NCBI GenBank assembly: GCA_963776375.1
Contig: CAVZMF010000004.1
Location: 372,001-436,000, forward strand
Length of the DNA: 64,000 nucleotides
Reading direction: 5' to 3'
Source: PALSA-612 sp963776375
GTDB taxonomy: Bacteria > Actinomycetota > Thermoleophilia > Gaiellales > Gaiellaceae
Shown here one piece after another: positions 45,856 through 55,748 of this stretch. The position numbers and the translations under genes are program-made. Position 1 is the stretch's first letter. The number at the start of each line of letters is the position of its first letter. The notes beneath the pieces were generated by a model, which searched no databases, was not told where the DNA came from, and was given only the letters and a program-made list of their open reading frames with translations.

Positions 45856-46722
45856 GATTCGGCGTCCAGCTTCCCGAGGCGGAACGCGTCGTCCGCTGGC
45901 CGGAGGTCGTGGCCATGGCGCACGCGGCCGAGGAGGTCGGCTTCGACTCGATCTGGCTCGGCGACCACCTGCTCTACCGGGGCGACGGCCGCGAGGAGCG
46001 CGGGCCGTGGGAGGTCTGGACGCAGCTCGCCGGGCTCGCCGCGGTCACCGAGCGCGTGCGGCTCGGCCCGCTCGTTGCCTGCGCGTCGTTCCATTCGCCG
46101 GGGCTGATCGCGAAGATGGCCGCGTCCGTGGACGAGATCAGCGGCGGCCGCTTCGTCCTCGGCCTCGGCGCGGGGTGGAACGAGACGGAGTACCGCGCCT
46201 TCGGCCTTCCGTACGACCACCGCGTCTCGCGCTTCGAGGAGTCGTTCGAGATCGTTCGCCGCGTGCTGGCTGGCGAACGCGTAACGGTGGAGGGGCGGTT
46301 CTGGTCGGCGGACGATCTCGTGCTGCATGCCCCCGCCGGCGCGGCGCGTCCCGCTGATGATCGGCTCGAACGGCGAGCGGATGCTCTCGATCGCGCTGCC
46401 GCACGTGGACTGGTGGAACACCTGGTACTCGGACTACGGAAACAGGGCCGACGGCTTCGCCGAGCTGAACGTTCGGATCACCGAGGCAGCCGCGCGCGCG
46501 GGCCGCGACCCGGCCGAGGTGCAGCGAAGCACCGCGGTGCTCGTCGAGCTCGATCCGGACGCCGTCAAGCGTCCGCACTCGGACGACGACTCTCCGCCTG
46601 TGGCGCTCGACGGGCTTCGCGCACATCTCGACGGGCTCGCGGAGGCGGGTGCGGACGAGGCGATCCTGATCCTGCGCCCGATCGACGAGTCCTCGATACG
46701 GGCCGTCGGCGCAGCGCTCTAG
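45852..46722 (+). CDS. LLM-class F420-dependent oxidoreductase
   Basis: About 289 residues. Features: MRFGVQLPEAERVVRWPEVV, EEVGFDSIWLGDHLLYRG, TERVRLGPLVACASFHSPGLIAKMAA, DEISGGRFVLGLGAGWNETEYRAFG and RFEESFEIVRRVLAGE, a bacterial luciferase-like F420 enzyme. After a surplus base near 46327 it continues PPPARRVPLMIGSNGERM and IALPHVDWWNTW. The ATGA overlap with the MBL-Rieske gene suggests the two work on one substrate. The stop overlaps the convergent giant gene by 4 bases. Confidence 0.83.
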
Positions 46723-49700
46723 GGGCAGATCTTCGAGTACGACCGGCCGCCGACGAATCGGCTCCACTCCTCGGTCGTGAAGTTCCGCCCGGCTTGGGCG
46801 CATGCCTGTCGCTCCCACGCCTGGACCGTCGCCGGGAAGCGGTAGGCGCGGCCGTCTCCGTAGGTGTAGAAGAACGATCGGCCGTCCGGCGTGTAGGCGA
46901 CGTTTCCCCACAGGCCCGTCGAGCTCGGGAAGTCGGTGCCGAATTGCTGCAGGGTCGACGTCTCCCAGATTCGAGTCCCGCCGCCGAAGCCGGCGGTGGC
47001 GAACGTCTTCCCGTCGGGTGCAAACGCGAGACCCGCGACCGGCCCGTTGGCGACGACCGTCGTGTGGCCAATCATCTTCCCGGTTGCCGGATTCCAGAGG
47101 CTCACGGCACCCGAGAAGGAGCCGGTCGCGAGTGTCCCGTCCGGCGAGAAAGCCACCACGCCGATCGCGTTCCCCGGATTGGAGTCGGGTGGCCGGATCG
47201 TGCGCTCGACGTGTCCGGTTCGTGTGTTCACGATCAGCACCAGGCCGTTGTCAGGCGTGACGGCGGCCGTGGTGCCGTCCGGCGAGATCGCGACCCAGCG
47301 GCCGCTCGTGTGCAGGTCGAGCGTGTGGCCGCCGACCAGCTTGCCGTCGCGCCACAGAGCCAGCTCTCCTTTCTCGGGCGCGGGGCCGGCCTCGGGGCGT
47401 GTGGCGGCGTCCACTGCGGCGATCAGGCGGCCATTCTCGGCGGAGGCGACCGACTGTACCGTGCGCGTCCTCGAGAGTCCGGGCAGGACTGCCGCAAGCC
47501 TCGGTTTCGGGCCGATCGCCCAGACCTGGACGAGGCCCTGGTCGGCGCCCACGACGAATCGCCCGTTTCCGGCCCACGCTCCCTGGAAGATGTTCCGCCC
47601 TGATGCCAGCGAGATCCTGGCGATTCGCCGCAAGGTCGACGTCGAGAAGAAGCTCACGTTCGATTGCTCCACGCTCGCGGCCAACGTTCGCCCGTCGGGA
47701 GAGACGGCGAGGAGTGGGGGCACCGTGAGGGTGTTCCCGCGCGGAAGCCCGACGCCGACGCTGAACGGGCTGCCGAAGCGGCGGCTCGCGCCGAGGTCGT
47801 ACTGGAGGATCGCGCCGTCGATGCCGGGCGTGTACAGCGTCTCGCCGTCGGGGCTGAAGTCTGCGGCGAAGACACGTGACGCGTGTCCGGTCAGGCGCTC
47901 GAGGACCTTGCCGGTCTTCGGGTCCCAGATGATGGCGAGCCCGTCGTCTCCGGTGCTGACGGCGACGCGCGAATCGGGCGAGAAGGTCATGCGGTTGACC
48001 TCGCCCGAGTGCGCTCCTTCGCCCAGGATCGTCTGGGCGCTTGCGATGTCGAAGAAGCGCACGGTGCCGTCCCCGAGTCCGTAGGCGAGCGTCTTTCCGT
48101 CGGGACTGAGCGCGGCCGGGGCGAACCCTCCCGTGAACCGGGGACCCGGCACCGATCCGATCCGCCTCATCGTCGCCGCGTCCCAGGTCGTGATCCGGCT
48201 GCTCTGGGCGACCATCAGCCGGTCACCCGGCAGCGCCTGGACCGCAACGAGGAGACCCGCGAATCCGGTCGGGATCGGGCAGTTCTTGGTCGGCGCCAGG
48301 ATGCCGACGGCTGCGGACGCAGGGCACGGGACCTGCTTCGACGCCCCGCTTCTGTTCGGTTGCCACACCTCGATGTAGCCGTCGCCGTTGCTCCTGTCCT
48401 TCTTCTGGATCATCGACCACGCGAAGAAGGCGTAGCGCCCGTCGCGGGTAACCGCGACGAGGTTCCCGTTCGCGGGATTGTTCAGCCAGAGCTTGCTGAA
48501 CGTGAAGGTTCGAAGTGTGCCGCCGGTCCTCGGGTCGACCAGAACCTGCACGGGAACCTTCACCGTCGGGGGTCCGCGGCGAACAGATCGCCGGTCGTGG
48601 GCACGTAGGCGTAGTCGGCGTTGACGAGCGGGATCGTGCGCACGAGCGTGTGAGTCCGCGTGTCGAAGATCTTCATCCCGCAGCAGTTCGTCACCGCCGC
48701 AATCGAGCGGCCGTCGGGCGAGACCTTGACCTCCTGCGGACGGCCGTTGGAGATCCCCAGCGCGAACGTGCCGATCGCCGCCGGGCTGCGTAGCAGCGTC
48801 GCGAGCAGCGTGCCCTCGGTCTTGGGCGAACGGTCGAGGTTCAGCGACTCGCGGGCGAGCAGCATCGACAGGTCGATCCGCGGCTGCGAGACGGCCTCGG
48901 CGCCGAGCTGGCGGCCGAGCGCGACCGTCGCCTGGTGCTGGGCGGAGCTTCGCTGCTGGAGGGCGACGACGCCTCCGACGATCGCGGCGACAAGCAGCAC
49001 CGCCGCGCCGACGAGGAGACCGCGTAGCCGCCGGTTCTGACGCCGCTGGCGGTCCGCCTCGAGGTCGGCATGGCTGCGGCTTGCGGCCAGGAACTCGCGC
49101 TCGAGCTCGTTGAGCTCGCGCTCGCGGCCGGCCGCCCAGTCGAGCGTGGCGGTCAGCCGCGCGCCGCGGTAGAGCTCCGCGGTGTCCCGATCGGCTGCCT
49201 CCCACCGCTTCGCGCTCTGGGTCAGGTGCTCGCGTAGCTCGCGTCCCTGCGCGTCCTCGGCCAGCCAGTCCTGGAACCGCGGCCACTCCCGCAGCAGAGC
49301 CTCGTGGGCGACCTCCACGCTCGACCCCTGGGCCGTCAGGAGCCGGTCTGCGGTGAGCCGCTCGACGACCTGCGTCAGCACGGGATCGCGGTCGAGGTCG
49401 AGCTCCGACAGCGGCACGCGGCGCCGTGCGACCGCGCCCTCGTCTCCGCTCGCGACCAGGCGCAGGAAGAGCCGCCGGGCCGCGTCGCGCTGCTCGTCCG
49501 TCAGATTTCGTAGGAGCTCTCCGCGAGCCGCGCAACCGCGCCGCGGACACCGCCGAGGCGGCCGTACGTCGCGAGCCGGAGCCAGTCGTCGTCGCGTTCG
49601 CGCCAGAGCTCGACCAGCGCCGTCGACAGGAGCGGGAGGCCGCCCGGCTCGTCGCCGATCTCCTCGACGAGCGCGTCGGTCAGCGCCGACTCCACCCGCA

Positions 49701-51625
49701 CTCCGGTGCGCCTGCCGGGGAGCTCGATCGCCCGGCGGAGCTCGTCCGCGTTCATCGGGCCGACCAGCACCTGGTTCGCGGCCACGAGCCGGGCGAGATC
49801 GGGGTAGGCGCCGCAGTGGCCGTAGTAGTCGCCGCGCAGGCCGACACGACCACGTACCGCTCCGGGTCGGACGCGCGGCCGACGAGGCGGTCGACGAATG
49901 CGGCGCGCTCGTGCTCGTCCTGGCAGAGCGTGAACACCTCCTCGAACTGGTCGACGACGAGCACGAGCCGCTCGTTGGAGCCGCTTTCGTCGACCGCCGA
50001 CAACTCTGCGAGCGGATGCTCGCCGGGGCGGATCGCCGACGACGTCCAACGCTCGCTGCCGGGAAGGAGGCCGGCCTGAAGCGACGGCAACAGGCCGGCA
50101 GCGATCACGGACGACTTGCCGCTTCCCGACGCGCCCACGACCGCCAGCAGACCGGCTCCGACGGTGCGCGCGGCGAGCTCACCGACGAGCTGCTCGCGAC
50201 CGAAGAACAGTGCCGAATCGGACTCCTCGAACGACGCCAGGCCCTTGTACGGCGCTTGCCCGTACTCGAGCTCGACCTGCGCCTCCTCGGAATAGAGCCT
50301 CCCGAGCTTGAGGCCGATGGCGTTGTTCGCAAACGCCAGATCGGCGCTGCGGGTGCGCCGCTCGGCGGCGAGGAACTCGGCGGCGGCGGCGAGTCTCCTC
50401 GATGCCTCCTGCTGTGCCCACTCGCTCATCAGCTCGTGGACCCGCGCAGGCACGCCCGCGGAGGCGCGCGCGATCGACTCGAGCGGCACGCTGTCGACGT
50501 CGTCCGCTCGCGTAGATCGTGGCCACGCTCCGGATCGCCTCGCCGTCCAGCGGTCCCAGCCGGCGGTGGCCGTCCCCGCGCGCGTTCACGGCGCCGAGCA
50601 GCCGATCCAGCTCGGGACCGCCCTCCGGGTCGCGCAGAAGACAGAGGACGAGGACCGGAGCGCTCTCGATCTGCGGGAACGCGTCCGCCAGCTGCGGCGC
50701 CAGCGTCGCCGCCGTCGCGTCGAAGTCGTCGAGCACGAGCAGGGTCGGGCCGTTCTCGTGCGAGCGCGCGCGGAGCCCAACCGTCGCGGCGGCCGCGGCG
50801 ACGCCGCCGGCGCCCGCGTACGTACACGGTTGCCCTGTCGGCGCACGGCGAATGCGGCGATCTCCGCGGCGAGCCGACTCTTCCCGATCCCCGCGGGCCC
50901 GGAGACGACGAGCACTCGGCCGCGCCCGCGGCGCACCTGGCGCCACGTCCCGCGCAGCCAGGCGAGCTCGTGTTCGCGGTCCGACGAGCGGCGCGTCGGG
51001 CTCCAGCTCGAACGGAAGCGGTCGCGCATCCGCCGCTGCCGGGCGGACGTCCGGCGTGGCCGGGAACTCGTCGACTGCCTCCACCAGCTCGACCGGAGCC
51101 GTCGAATCCCTTCAGCTCGACCGTCCCGGCCGGGTCGAAACGGATGCCGGGCACGTCGCCCGCGCGTTCGGCGAGCGCCGCAGTCACGAGCACCTGGCCG
51201 GCTGCCGCCTGCGAGCAGAGGCGCGCCGCAGTGTTCAGCGCCGCACCGCGGTAACCGCCTTCGACCGGGACGGCCTCTCCCGTGTCGATCCCGATGCCCA
51301 CGAGGAGCGGCAGGCCGCCGTCGGAGGCGGCCTCGTCCGTGCACACGACGGCCAGCTCGATGGCCGCGCGAACCGCCTGGGCCGCGGACTCGAACACAGC
51401 AAGGGCCTCGTCGCCGCGGAGCTCGATCACCCGGCCGCTGCGGGCCTCGACCGCGTCGCGGGCGAGCTGCGCGAAGCGAGTGGCCAGTCGAGCAGCTTCC
51501 GCGTCCCCGCGCTCCCGTGTGAACCGCGTGTAACCGCGGACGTCCGCGATCAGGAAGACGCGTTCAGCGCCCTGGACCTTGCCGTCGCCGTCGCCTGCCC
51601 CGGCGCGCGCCGCGACCTCGGTCAT
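46719..51625 (-). CDS. Giant signalling protein: class III cyclase - AAA ATPase - nSTAND NTPase - membrane helix - WD40
   Basis: About 1,630 residues in about 10 frame pieces. N-terminus: cyclase (RVFLIADVRGYTRFTRERG, VIELRGDEALAVF, LLVGIGIDTGEA, GAALNTAARL). Then an AAA_16 ATPase with Walker A VVSGPAGIGKSRLAAEIA, followed by LLVLDDFDATA. Then an nSTAND1 NTPase: APYKGLASFEESDSALFFGRE, Walker A VVGASGSGKSSVI, Walker B VLVVDQFEEVFTL, RGDYYGHC and EVAHEALLREWPRFQDWL. A membrane helix follows (GLLVGAAVLLVAAIVGGVVAL). C-terminus: ~10 WD40-like blades (MTFSPDSRVAVSTGDDGLAIIWDP, VVAFSPDGTLATGSFSGAVSLWNP). Stop TAG at 46719; start ATG 51625. STAND proteins oligomerise on ligand binding; here a cyclase could be the output. 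No effector nuclease is seen. Confidence 0.82.
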
Positions 51626-51729
51626 GCCCTCAAGACCTGCATCGAGGGCTGCGATCTTCCCTCATGAGCCCGCGCCGAGCAACTGGGTGTCGTGCGGCGG
51701 ATCAGGGCGCGCTCGGAAGCCTGCGAGAG

Positions 51730-52380
51730 CTAACCGTCGAGAAGCTCTTCGTCCGCGACGTCGCGGATCACCCGGGCCGGATTGCCGACCACGACCTTGC
51801 GCGCCGGCACGTCCTTCGTGACCACGGCGCCGGCTCCGATGAACGCCTCCTCGCCGATCTCGATCCCCGGGCAGAGCACCGCGCCGCCGCCGACGCGCGC
51901 GCCGCGGCGGATCGTCGGGCCTTTGACCAGCTCGTGCCGTTTCTCGGTGCGGCCCATGAAGTTGTCGTTCGTCGTCACCACGCAGGGCGCGACGAAGACG
52001 TCCTCCTCCAGCGTCGAATAGGCGGTGACGTAGGCGTGCGCCTGGATCGTCGTCCGGGCCCCGACGGTCGTGTCGTTCTCGACGAGGGAGCCGCGGCCGA
52101 TGACGACGTCGTCGCCGATCTTGCAGCGCTCCCGCACGCAGGCGCCGTCGCCGACGATCACGCGTTCGCCGATCTTCGACCCCGCGAAGACCGTGGCGCC
52201 GGTGGAGACGATCGACCCGTCGGCGATCTCGACGGGCGGCAGCTCCTCGCGCTTCGCCGTCGAGCGGGGCGAGAGGACGGGCTGCTTGCCGACGACCGCT
52301 TGCTCGAGCACCTTGACCCCGTCCCCCAGCATCGTGCCGGGGTAGACGATCGCGGTCGGGTGGATCTCAGCGGCCGCCAA
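51730..52380 (-). CDS. Left-handed beta-helix N-acetyltransferase (WlbB/WbpD-like)
   Basis: 216 residues of hexapeptide repeats: IHPTAIVYPGTMLGDGVKVLEQAVVG, GSIVSTGATVFAGSKIGERVIVGDGA, CKIGDDVVIGRGS, FVAPCVVTTNDNFMGR (the NDNFMGR loop of WbpD-type enzymes), RRGARVGGGAVLCPGIEIGEEAFIGAGAVVTKDVP. These acetylate a 3-amino group on a UDP-sugar acid. The last gene of a four-gene operon; its start overlaps the preceding stop by 14 bases. Confidence 0.85.
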   Translation of the reverse strand: MAAAEIHPTAIVYPGTMLGDGVKVLEQAVVGKQPVLSPRSTAKREELPPVEIADGSIVSTGATVFAGSKIGERVIVGDGACVRERCKIGDDVVIGRGSLVENDTTVGARTTIQAHAYVTAYSTLEEDVFVAPCVVTTNDNFMGRTEKRHELVKGPTIRRGARVGGGAVLCPGIEIGEEAFIGAGAVVTKDVPARKVVVGNPARVIRDVADEELLDG

Positions 52381-53339
52381 GCGACTCCGTCAGCCGCTCG
52401 AGAACGCGAACGACCGCGGCGCCGTCTCGAGCGACCTGTCGGCGGTCGCCCTCGCCGCCCACGAGAGCGAGGAAGTGCTCGCACTCGAGCCGCAGCGGCT
52501 CGTCGGTCGGAATCTTGGGAATGTGGATGTCGCCCGAGCGCGTCTGCCACTCGCCGTAGCTCTCGGCCTGCTTCCACGGGTACTTGTCGTAGATCGTCAC
52601 CTTGCGCTCGAGCTCCATGTCGTCGAACACGACCATCTTCTCGGTGCCGACGACGGTGATCTTCCTCATCTTGTGCGGGTCGAGCCACGATAGGTGCATG
52701 TGCGCGATCTTCCCGGACGGGAAGCGCAGATAGCAGAAGACGACGTCCTCGACCCCGGCAGTGAGAAAGTCGCGTCCGTGGGCAACGACCTCGTCGGGCT
52801 CCTCTTCGAGCAGGTAGAGGATCACCGACAGGTCGTGGACGCCCAGCGACCAGAGTGCGTTCTCGTCCTTGCGGATAATCCCGAGGTTTTGGCGGTTACC
52901 GTAGACGCAGAGCACGTCGCCGAGCGCACCGGCGTCGACGAGCTCCTTCAGCTTCTGGACGCCGGGGTGGTAGAGCAGCAGGTGCCCCGGCATGCACACG
53001 AGGTCGCGCGGCGGCGGCGAGTCGCACGAGCTCGTCCATCTCTCCCCCGCGCATCGCCGGCGGCTTCTCGACGAGGACGTGCTTGCCGGCCTCGAGGGCG
53101 CCGCGCGCCAAGTCGTAGTGCGTCGGCACCGGCGTGGCGACGACGACCGCGTCCAGCGCGTCGTCGGCCAGCAGCTCGTCGTAGCTCGCAGTCGCCTGCG
53201 CCTGCGGATAGCGGCTCGCGAACGCCTGGAGCCGCCCGTCGTCTGCATCGCAGATCCAGGCGAGCTCTGCAAGCCCGTCGAAGTTGCGTGCGAGGTTTGG
53301 TCCCCAGTGGCCGAGCCCGATCAGGCCGACTCGTGTCAT
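52367..53339 (-). CDS. Gfo/Idh/MocA-family sugar dehydrogenase (WlbA/WbpB-like)
   Basis: About 323 residues from ATG 53339 (MTRVGLIGLGHWGPNLARNF, NAD loop). Motifs: VVVATPVPTHYDLARGALEAGKHVLVEKPPA (catalytic EKP), HLLLYHPGVQKLKELVDAGALG, NRQNLGIIRKDENALWSLGVHDLSV, and VEDVVFCYLRFPSGKIAHMHLSWLDP. One surplus base near 53029 after ELVRLAAA. Position fits NAD-dependent oxidation of a UDP-sugar acid at C3, before amination and acetylation. Overlaps neighbours by 4 and 14 bases. Confidence 0.83.
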
Positions 53340-54592
53340 AGTTTCCACACTTTGGGGTGGGCGCGTCCGGTGTCGCCGGTGGCGTTGCGGAAGTCGGCGA
53401 CGACGTTCGCGTCGCGCACGACCTGGGCGTGGTCGATGGTCGAGTGCGCGGTGAGGATGGCGACGCAGTCGTAGGCGCCCGGCTGGAGCGGAACCGATTC
53501 CTTCCCGTCGAGTGTGGGCACGTGTGGGTCGTGGTAGGAGACGTCGGCGCCTGCGTTCTCGAGTAGTTGCATGACCTTGAGCGCCGGCGACTCGCGCACG
53601 TCGGAGATGTCGGCCTTGTAGGCCACGCCCAGGATCAGCACCTTCGATCCGCTCAGCGACTTGTGCGCGCCGTGGTTGAGCGCCTGCGAGATCAGCGAGC
53701 GGCAGTAGTAGGGCATGCCCTCGTTGACCTTGCCGGCCAGCTCGATGAACTCCGTGGAGAAGCCGTACTCGCGCGCCTTCCAGGTCAGATAGAAGGGATC
53801 GACGGGGATGCAGTGGCCGCCGAGGCCGGGGCCGGGCTGGAAGCTCATGAACCCGAACGGCTTCGTCGCCGCCGCGTCGACGACCTCCCACACGTCGATG
53901 CCCATCCGCTCGCAGAGCTGCGCGAGCTCGTTGACGAGCGCGATGTTCACCGAACGGAAGATGTTCTCGAGCAGCTTGGTCAGCTCGGCCGCCTCGGGCG
54001 AGGACACGGGGTGGACGGTGTCGACCACGCCGCCGTACAGCTCGGCCGCGCGGCGCGTCGACTCCTCGTTGATGCCGCCGACGATCTTCGGCACCGTCTT
54101 CGTCGACCACGTCTCGTTGCCGGGGTCGACGCGCTCGGGCGAGAAGGCAAGATGGAAGTCCTCGCCTGCCTTCAGGCCGGAGAGCTCTTCGAGGATCGGC
54201 TGGACGACCTCCCGCGTCGTCCCGGGATAGGTGGTCGACTCGAGCACGACGAGCTGCCCCGGCCGGAGCCGCTCGGCGATGGAGCGGCAAGCGCTGGTGA
54301 CGATCGAGAGGTCGGGCTCGCGCTGTTTCGTCAACGGCGTCGCCAGCGCGATCAGGATCGCCTCGGCGTCGCGCAGGTCGTCGTAATCCGTCGTCGCCCG
54401 CACCGTCCCACGCTCGACGAGCGGGCCGAGCATCCTCGAGGGGACGTCCTCGATATGGCTCTCGCCGCGGTTGATGCCCTCGACCACGCTCCGCTCGACA
54501 TCGACCAGCACGACCTCGTTGCCCGCGTCGGCGAACACCTGCGCCAACGGCAGCCCGACATAACCTGCTCCAACGATCGCCACCCTGGTCAT
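53336..54592 (-). CDS. UDP-N-acetyl-D-glucosamine/mannosamine 6-dehydrogenase (WbpA-like)
   Basis: 418 residues, intact. TRVAIVGAGYVGLPLAQVFADAG (NAD), VLVDVERSVVEGINRGESHI, STTYPGTTREVVQPILEELSG, FSPERVDPGN, catalytic Cys in GPGLGGHCIPVDPFYLTWKA, ELAGKVNEGMPYYCRSL, and LGVAYKADISDVRESPAL. Two-step NAD oxidation of a UDP-HexNAc to the uronic acid. Stop TGA overlaps the next start by 4 bases. Confidence 0.9.
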   Translation of the reverse strand: MTRVAIVGAGYVGLPLAQVFADAGNEVVLVDVERSVVEGINRGESHIEDVPSRMLGPLVERGTVRATTDYDDLRDAEAILIALATPLTKQREPDLSIVTSACRSIAERLRPGQLVVLESTTYPGTTREVVQPILEELSGLKAGEDFHLAFSPERVDPGNETWSTKTVPKIVGGINEESTRRAAELYGGVVDTVHPVSSPEAAELTKLLENIFRSVNIALVNELAQLCERMGIDVWEVVDAAATKPFGFMSFQPGPGLGGHCIPVDPFYLTWKAREYGFSTEFIELAGKVNEGMPYYCRSLISQALNHGAHKSLSGSKVLILGVAYKADISDVRESPALKVMQLLENAGADVSYHDPHVPTLDGKESVPLQPGAYDCVAILTAHSTIDHAQVVRDANVVADFRNATGDTGRAHPKVWKL

Positions 54593-55639
54593 GACGCGGC
54601 AAGGCTAGCGAGCACAGCCGCCGCCACCTTCTCCGAGGCGTGCCCATCGCCGTACAGCCGCGGCCGCTCGGCAGGCATCCAGGCCGTCCGCACCGCCACC
54701 ACCAGCCGCTCGGGATCATCGTCCACGAGCACATTCGCCACCCCGCTCCACCGTATCCACCCACTCCGTCGACGGCCGCGCCGTCACGCACGGCACCCCG
54801 TACCAGTACGCCTCCTTCTGGACCCCGCCCGAGTCGGTGACGATCACGCGCGCCTGCGACGCGAGTGCGGCGAAGTCGAGGTAGGACAGCGGCTGGCTGA
54901 TCTGGACATGACCGAGGGACAGTCCCTCGGACCTGGCTACGGCGGCCGTGCGCGGATGGGCCGGGAGCAGGACAGGCTCATCCAGCCGGGACAGGCCGTG
55001 GAGGATGCGCGCGAGGCGCTCGGGGCGGACGTTCGCCTCCCGGTGGATCGTGGCCAGCACGTAGCGGCCGGGCTCGAGCTCGAAGTCGGTCAGCGCCGTC
55101 GAGCGCTCCCGTGCGATCGGGGCGAGACGGAGGCACGCGTCGTACATGACGTCGCCGACCACCTCGATGCGGCCCGGGACGCCCTCGGTGCGCAGCGTCT
55201 CGGCGCTGCGCTCGTCCGGGCACAGGAGCAGGTCGGCGATGCGGTCGACCTCGATGCGGTTGTGCTCCTCGGGCATGGACAGGTCGCCGCTGCGCAGCCC
55301 GGCCTCGACGTGCGCGACCGGAACGTCCTGTGCCACGGCCGCGCGCGCTCCGGCCAGTGTCGAGTTCGTGTCGCCGAAGACGATCACCCGCTCGGGGGCG
55401 ATGCGCTCGATCTGCTGCTCGACCCGGGATCGCATGCGCTCGATGTCAGCCGTCTGCAGGCCGAGATTGACCGGCTGTGCGAGCCCGAGTTCGTCGAAGA
55501 AGACCTGTGACAGATCGTGGTCGTAGTGCTGCCCCGTGTGCACGACGGTCTCGTCGATGCCGGCGGCACGGAGCGCCGTCGAGAGCGGCGCCGACTTGAC
55601 GAACTGTGGGCGGTTGCCCACAACAGACAGGACGCGCAC
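54589..55639 (-). CDS. wecB: UDP-N-acetylglucosamine 2-epimerase (non-hydrolysing)
   Basis: About 350 residues from GTG 55639 (VRVLSVVGNRPQFVKSAPL). Motifs: VVHTGQHYDHDLSQVFFDELGL, VIVFGDTNSTLAGA, HVEAGLRSGDLSMPEEHNRIEVDRIAD, LATIHREANVR, PAHPRTAAVARSEG, and VTDSGGVQKEAYWYGVPCVTAR. It interconverts UDP-GlcNAc and UDP-ManNAc, or the di-N-acetylated uronate (WbpI role). One surplus base near 54754 breaks the frame before VANVLVDDDPERLV. Its stop overlaps the next start (ATGA). First gene of the operon. Confidence 0.88.
54912..54930. repeat. 19-base palindrome CCGAGGGACAGTCCCTCGG within wecB
   Basis: Perfect inverted repeat around a central A, coding EGLSLG in the epimerase. It shares the GGGACAGTCCC core with the intergenic palindrome at 38405. 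Confidence 0.55.
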
Positions 55640-55748
55640 GCGTCTCAGCCTAGTAGGTGCCTCCCCCAGCAATGCATGCCGGCCTCTGGCCCGCGATCAC
55701 ACGGCGCGTTGCAGAAGCTCGGCGGCATCACTGGACGAGGCACTCGGC

